Positions 41,441 through 45,609 of a DNA stretch of 45,609 bases are shown here, piece by piece. The stretch is from Candidatus Poseidoniaceae archaeon (GTDB taxonomy: Archaea > Thermoplasmatota > Poseidoniia > Poseidoniales > Poseidoniaceae). Positions within the stretch are counted from its first letter, which is position 1. Every line of letters starts with the position of its first letter. A model generated the notes under the pieces. It worked only from the letters and a program-made list of their open reading frames with translations, had not been told where the DNA came from and did no database searches. Location of the stretch: assembly GCA_938084675.1 (NCBI GenBank), contig CALKGM010000022.1, positions 1-45,609 on the forward strand, read 5' to 3'. Both the position numbers and the translations under genes were made by a program.

Positions 41441-42625
41441 ATGTCCCACAGCGGCGACTGCTTTCTTGTCCCCGGACCGGTACGAATGAACGATGCTTGT
41501 TTGCAAGCCATGGCTACGCCCGTGATGACTGCTCGTGGGCCGGAATTCCGACAGGTTATGGCGGGTCTAAATTCGGGCCTCCGCTATGCGTTTAACCTCA
41601 GTCCTTCCGTACCAGAAATGAAGAATCAATCGTGGACTGGCGAGGATGGCTACAAGGTTGTCGTTGTATCTGGAAGTGGAACAGCAGCCATGGAAATGGT
41701 AATCGCAAATCGCTTCCGACAAAACGATTTGGTTCTCGTACCTACCAACGGGAAATTCGGAGAACGTGTCGCACAAATTTGCGAGCAATTCTGTAATGTA
41801 AAACACCTCAAATACGAATGGGGACGCTCCTTTGACCTGTATGAATTAGAACAACAATTGGAGCGTAAGTGCTACGAAGCGGTTTTGATTTGTCATAACG
41901 AAACAAGCACGGGAATCACTCAAGATGCTGCTGCGATTGCAGAAATGTGTGCACGGCATGAAACATCGTTCATTCTCGACGGAATCACATCAGTCGGAGG
42001 AATGCCGGTTCACCCAGCAGAATGGAAGGCTGAAGCAGTGGTTATGGGCGCACAAAAATGCACGGCAGGTCCTTCGGGGATTGCAGCAGTTGCAATCAGT
42101 CCACACTGCGTGGAACGCATGAACGCAATTCATGCTCAAAACGATAACAATCCACGGTATTACCTTGACATGATGTCGGCTCTCAAGAAAGGAGATGACG
42201 ACCAAACACCTTGGACTCCAGCGATTAATTTGGCCATGGGTTGGTCCGCATCCCTTGGAATCCTTAAGGAAGAAACCAACGAAGCCCGCTGGAGCCGCTG
42301 TGCAAGTTTAGCAAAAGGAGTTCGAAATCTATTTTCTGACTTGGGCTTTGTTCTGCTTGCTGATGAAGGACAGCGCAGCGATACCGTCACGGCAATCATG
42401 TATCCAGAAGGAATTGACGACTCGTGGCGCTCTGCACTCAAGGACAAGTACGATACGCAAGTCATAGGCGCTCAAGACCATCTTAAGGGCAAGATGTTTC
42501 GTGTTGGCTCAATGGGTGAAACTCCCGTTGAAGAAATGGTTGAAGGCTGCATCCGAATGCTTGCATGTTTTGAGGAATTCGGGCTGGAACTTCCAGAAGT
42601 TGATGTGAAATCCTATTTCCAGTGA
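41441..42625 (+). CDS. Class V PLP aminotransferase (serine-pyruvate/alanine-glyoxylate type)
   Basis: The 394-residue enzyme of the SPT/AGT family has FLVPGPVRMNDACLQAMATPVMTARGPEF at the N-terminus, VVVVSGSGTAAMEMVIAN for PLP phosphate binding, and ICHNETSTGITQDAAAIA. ILDGITSVGGMPV has the PLP-contacting Asp, and the Schiff-base Lys lies in VMGAQKCTAGPSG. Likely reactions are transamination between alanine, serine or glycine and glyoxylate or pyruvate, which would connect with the glycine cleavage genes; the exact pair is not readable. The ATG at 41441 precedes the conserved PGP motif by about 10 residues. The nadM gene follows after 9 bp. Confidence 0.9.
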   Translation: MSHSGDCFLVPGPVRMNDACLQAMATPVMTARGPEFRQVMAGLNSGLRYAFNLSPSVPEMKNQSWTGEDGYKVVVVSGSGTAAMEMVIANRFRQNDLVLVPTNGKFGERVAQICEQFCNVKHLKYEWGRSFDLYELEQQLERKCYEAVLICHNETSTGITQDAAAIAEMCARHETSFILDGITSVGGMPVHPAEWKAEAVVMGAQKCTAGPSGIAAVAISPHCVERMNAIHAQNDNNPRYYLDMMSALKKGDDDQTPWTPAINLAMGWSASLGILKEETNEARWSRCASLAKGVRNLFSDLGFVLLADEGQRSDTVTAIMYPEGIDDSWRSALKDKYDTQVIGAQDHLKGKMFRVGSMGETPVEEMVEGCIRMLACFEEFGLELPEVDVKSYFQ

Positions 42626-42634
42626 GGGGCCGCA

Positions 42635-43186
42635 ATGACACGATGCATCGTATTGGGACGGTTTCAGCCGTTCCATCTTGGACATGCAGCCCTCGTCAAA
42701 GCCGCAGCCGAGCATGCCGGTGGGAACGGAGAATTGATCGTGGCCATAGGTTCATCGCAAGCCGAATGGGAAGCGAGAAATCCATGGACCTTTGCCGAGC
42801 GGGAGGTGATGATTCGCTCTTGGGCGGAAGCAGAAAATGTCGCACTCCAAGTGGTTGGCATCGAGGACATCAACGACCCCCCAAATTGGGTAAAGCACGC
42901 AACAGCCGTACACGGAGAAGGAGTTTTGGTCACCTCGGATGAACCAACTGCTCTTCTCTATGAGGAGAGCGGATGGACTGTTGAACGGATTGATTTGTCT
43001 CAGCGTGAGGCGCTGGAAGGATGGAGAGTTCGTCAAACAATTCGCATGCTCTCAACAGTTTTCGAGGACGAGGCTGCTCGTGAAGTTCTGAAAACAAGCG
43101 TCCCACAACCAGTCATAGAATGGTTGATAGAAAACGATGCGATGTTCCGCTGCTCTACGTTTGATACCGGCGTGCACGCAGGATAA
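42635..43186 (+). CDS. nadM: Nicotinamide-nucleotide adenylyltransferase, archaeal type
   Basis: The 183-residue enzyme joins NMN and ATP to make NAD. The nucleotidyltransferase motif GRFQPFHLGH gives His14-x-Gly-His17, and IVAIGSSQAEWEARNPWTFAEREVMI is typical of archaeal NadM. The second motif, usually ISGTxVR, reads EGWRVRQTIRM, which keeps Arg but departs from the usual SGT. The gene ends 1 base before the convergent grpE stop. Length is normal for archaeal NadM. Confidence 0.9.
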   Translation: MTRCIVLGRFQPFHLGHAALVKAAAEHAGGNGELIVAIGSSQAEWEARNPWTFAEREVMIRSWAEAENVALQVVGIEDINDPPNWVKHATAVHGEGVLVTSDEPTALLYEESGWTVERIDLSQREALEGWRVRQTIRMLSTVFEDEAAREVLKTSVPQPVIEWLIENDAMFRCSTFDTGVHAG

Positions 43187-43187
43187 T

Positions 43188-43772
43188 TCAATCCGAGGCG
43201 ACGACAACTCGGGCGGCAAGAATGACCTTTGATTTGTACAGGTAGCCCTGTTCTAAAACATCAACAACGGTTCCGGTAGGAAACTGTTCGGAAGAAGGAA
43301 TGGTCGTAATCGCTTCCATTTTCGCTGGGTCGAAAGAGGCATTCTTTGCATCAATAACGACAACACCGTCCGACTGGAGTTCATGCCACATTTTGTTTCG
43401 CAACAAGCGCAAGCCCTGTGCAATTGGGCTCTCGTCATCGGCTTCAATACCCACCATGGCTCGGTCAACATCACCAAGAATGGTCAACATTCTCCGAGCA
43501 AGACCCATTCCGCCGTACTGAATCAATTCGGCTTTTTCACCCATCATCCGCTTGCGAACATTCTGAATTTCTGCATCCTTGTAGGCAATTTCTTTCTCGG
43601 CAAACTCAGCACGTTCAAGGGCTACTTCCAAAGGGTCACGCTCTTCTTCAACCTCAAGTTCAAGCTCTTCTTGTGTTGAAGGTTCGGAAATATCCTCTTC
43701 CACTGCTGGTGGGATTTGTGTTTCGACTTCGGTTTCGTCGACCGGTGATTCTTCAGATGATTCGTCGGACAT
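43188..43772 (-). CDS. grpE: GrpE-type nucleotide exchange factor
   Basis: The 194-residue protein has an acidic, disordered N-terminus rich in Glu and Ser (about 1-60). The GrpE core follows: a long helix with AEFAEKEIAYKDAEIQNVRKRM, GLARRMLTILGDVDRAM, and the C-terminal beta part MEAITTIPSSEQFPTGTVVDVLEQGYLYKSKVILAARVVV. It swaps ADP for ATP on DnaK and helps protein folding. The upstream frame to 43859 is rejected for lack of family similarity. dnaK and dnaJ are not in the window. The hypothetical gene upstream on the same strand ends about 40 bp before this start. Confidence 0.9.
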   Translation of the reverse strand: MSDESSEESPVDETEVETQIPPAVEEDISEPSTQEELELEVEEERDPLEVALERAEFAEKEIAYKDAEIQNVRKRMMGEKAELIQYGGMGLARRMLTILGDVDRAMVGIEADDESPIAQGLRLLRNKMWHELQSDGVVVIDAKNASFDPAKMEAITTIPSSEQFPTGTVVDVLEQGYLYKSKVILAARVVVASD

Positions 43773-43810
43773 CAGTTGCCGGTTCCGCGCATGGATTTTG
43801 AACCCCACGC

Positions 43811-44494
43811 TTAGGATGAATGAAGATAGGACGAGAGATTCCACTCTCCATAGCCCCATTTGGTAGCCTCAAGATGTTCTCGTCCCAGAACCCATTCCAA
43901 ATCATCCTCTGTAGCCGCACGGTTTACTGCATAGACCAGCGATTTTGATGCACGGCTGTGTGCCTGGAAAGTTGGAACAATTTTCGGATCGTCTTTTTCA
44001 TCAATCGATTCACCGAGGTCTTTCCTTCGCCCCATCCAATTCAAGACCACACGGTCAGCATATTCTTCAGCGGCTATACCTTTGAGATTAGCATGAACCT
44101 TGTCCCAAATCTGTTGAGTGTAGAGTTCGTGAATGTCTCCAACTTCACTTCGCAAGGCCTCTTCAAGGTAGAGAAACGCACGGCCCTCCCAGACTTCCCA
44201 TTGACCTGGACTGGCCCACTTCATGAGCAAAAGTAGGCCCTCTTCACCGTCTTGACATGACAAAAGTGCTTCTCGGACAGAGGGTTCTCCCGCAACATCT
44301 TGCTCGTCCATCCAGTCCAAGAGTTCAGCCTCTGCATCGATAGCGAAACTGTTGGTCAACTGATGGTCCTGCTCTGGCCGTCGGTCACGAAAAGAGCCAA
44401 CTGCCATCCCTGTTGCGAGTTCAGCCCAAGAGCAATTCATGAGTAAATCAAGGGTAGGGGTGTGGACGAGAAGTCCAATCATCTCAAGCCCCAT
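43811..44494 (-). CDS. Hypothetical acidic protein upstream of grpE
   Basis: I do not recognise this 227-residue protein. It is soluble and acidic, rich in Trp and Glu, with no membrane segment or signal. Helix-rich segments such as EAELLDWMDEQDVAGEPSVREALLSC and LEEALRSEVGDIHELYTQQIWDKVHANLKGIAAEEYADRV suggest an all-alpha fold. It may be co-transcribed with grpE, which could point to a chaperone-related role, but this is only context. The start at 44494 is the first ATG; one at 44482 is also possible. Confidence 0.7.
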   Translation of the reverse strand: MGLEMIGLLVHTPTLDLLMNCSWAELATGMAVGSFRDRRPEQDHQLTNSFAIDAEAELLDWMDEQDVAGEPSVREALLSCQDGEEGLLLLMKWASPGQWEVWEGRAFLYLEEALRSEVGDIHELYTQQIWDKVHANLKGIAAEEYADRVVLNWMGRRKDLGESIDEKDDPKIVPTFQAHSRASKSLVYAVNRAATEDDLEWVLGREHLEATKWGYGEWNLSSYLHSS

Positions 44495-44595
44495 GAGGTT
44501 GTGGAAACAACGGTCTCGTTTGAGGCCATCGCTTCATACATTCCAAAGGAGAAGAGTTCGGAAAGTGCTTTGTATGCTGAAGACATGGTAGAACC

Positions 44596-45609
44596 ATGCG
44601 CAGAATCCTTACAATTCTCTTTTGCCTATCGCTGCTAAGCCTTCCAATGAATGCAAATGCCCAAGTTTCTGGCGCTGCTGTATCCCTTGAATGTGAAGAT
44701 TTCCCACTGATAGTAACCGACCCGCTTGTTGGAGGTAACGGTTCCTTTGAATGTACGGTATCAAACCCAACAGCGTATGTTGAGAAGATTGCCATTCAGG
44801 TCACTGGTGATGGTTTAGCCACCTCTGCACCCGGTGAGATTTATGTTGATGCTGGCTCAAATGAGACGTTCAATGTAACCGTAGCGTGGGGCCCTTCAAT
44901 GCAGAGCAATCGTACAATCACTGTCTCTGCTTCAGTTCAGGAATTAAATAACCTTCCTCCACCTAATACGGCTTCATCACAAGTGACCTCCATCATTGAA
45001 TTTGATTATGATTACAGTGCAAACGGATGCACAACCGCAGGGGATATAACCTCTGGCGATTATGGATCATATCAGTACATTCAACTGCAAATCGGAACGT
45101 TGAATGCGACTGACAACTCAACACAACATGTTGGAAACATTACGCTTGAACTAAACTATTCTTCTGCTCCAATCCATGCTGAAAACTTCGCCCTTTTGAG
45201 CATCATGGGATGCTATGATGACACAATCTTCCACCGAGTTATTGATAATTTCATGATTCAAGGTGGTGATTTCATGAATTCCGATGGAACTGGAGGCCAT
45301 GCTGCATCATGGCAGGGATTCTGTAACGGCCAGGCCTCCAATTACTCCTCCTGCAGTGGAAGCGGCTCAGATGCTTGGACCATTCCAGACGAAGCCAATA
45401 ATGGATTGATTCATTCGCCTTATGTGCTTTCTATGGCTAAAACAATGCAACCAAATACCGCTGGCTCCCAATTCTTTATTGTTGATGATTCATCTCAAAA
45501 CCACCTTGATGGTGTTCACACCGTGTTCGGCAAGGTCATCGACGGCACTTCTGTTGTCGATTCAATCAGCGAAATGGCCACTGAACAATACGACCGGCCC
45601 GTTGTTGAT
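44596..45609 (+). CDS. Secreted cyclophilin-type peptidyl-prolyl isomerase (3' end cut off)
   Basis: The frame is open from the ATG at 44596 to the window edge (338 residues seen). A signal peptide (1-22, ending in NANAQ) is followed by a beta-rich N-domain (about 23-135), paralogous to the protein at 1-353. A cyclophilin domain starts near 165: NITLELNYSSAPIHAENFALL, DDTIFHRVIDNFMIQGGDF with the catalytic Arg, SMAKTMQPNTAGSQFFIVDD, and HTVFGKVIDG. Insertions with paired Cys between the motifs fit an extracellular enzyme. It should speed proline isomerisation in exported proteins. Confidence 0.92.
   Translation, partial: MRRILTILFCLSLLSLPMNANAQVSGAAVSLECEDFPLIVTDPLVGGNGSFECTVSNPTAYVEKIAIQVTGDGLATSAPGEIYVDAGSNETFNVTVAWGPSMQSNRTITVSASVQELNNLPPPNTASSQVTSIIEFDYDYSANGCTTAGDITSGDYGSYQYIQLQIGTLNATDNSTQHVGNITLELNYSSAPIHAENFALLSIMGCYDDTIFHRVIDNFMIQGGDFMNSDGTGGHAASWQGFCNGQASNYSSCSGSGSDAWTIPDEANNGLIHSPYVLSMAKTMQPNTAGSQFFIVDDSSQNHLDGVHTVFGKVIDGTSVVDSISEMATEQYDRPVVD

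Overview
The window looks like a chromosomal segment of a marine planktonic euryarchaeon, most likely Marine Group II (Candidatus Poseidoniales) or a close relative. The archaeal signs are a separate GuaA ATP-pyrophosphatase subunit with no glutaminase domain, an archaeal-type NMN adenylyltransferase, an HTH-ThiN regulator (ThiR type), a COG1784-like TctA membrane protein and a COG2108-like radical SAM protein. They sit beside bacterial-looking genes (split glycine decarboxylase, thymidine phosphorylase, GrpE), a mix typical of that lineage. The lineage call is inference; no rRNA is present.

Layout. 1-1874: minus-strand end of a secreted protein, tRNA-Met(CAU) and an HD phosphohydrolase. 1975-13238: a compact plus-strand run of a membrane-anchored OB-fold protein, a TctA-like membrane protein, a 1633-residue exported protein with six lamin-tail-like repeats and two intact phospholipase-D HKD motifs, a Bax-inhibitor-1 homologue, a 2OG-Fe(II) oxygenase and thymidine phosphorylase. 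tRNA-Asn follows. 13379-22317: mostly minus strand, with guaA-B, purE, a small membrane protein, gcvPB, gcvPA, a plus-strand glycosyltransferase, gcvT and a group II PLP decarboxylase. The P- and T-proteins of glycine cleavage are therefore here, but not gcvH. 22722-29584: plus-strand thiamine locus (thiR, thiB, fused thiP, thiQ) running without a break into a hypothetical gene, an SPFH/zinc-ribbon protein and a PAP2 phosphatase. 29547-31013: minus-strand thioredoxin-CcdA fusion.

31126-39172 stands out. It is visibly AT-richer than the flanks and holds two overlapping minus-strand genes: an unrecognised 635-residue protein and a 2048-residue protein that joins a NACHT/STAND-like NTPase to an SF1 (UvrD/Rep-type) helicase module and about 950 residues of unknown sequence. 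The pair ends next to tRNA-Val(CAC). Between them lie two tandem 94-bp repeats that each carry the tRNA-Val 3' end and can fold into a long hairpin. A 10-bp direct repeat also brackets the block. I read this as an integrated genomic island carrying a candidate undescribed, defence-like two-gene system.

39553-45609: housekeeping genes again: a radical SAM protein and pdxT on the minus strand, a class V aminotransferase and nadM on the plus strand, grpE and a hypothetical gene on the minus strand, and a truncated secreted cyclophilin on the plus strand. Its N-terminal domain is a paralogue of the partial protein at the opposite end of the window.
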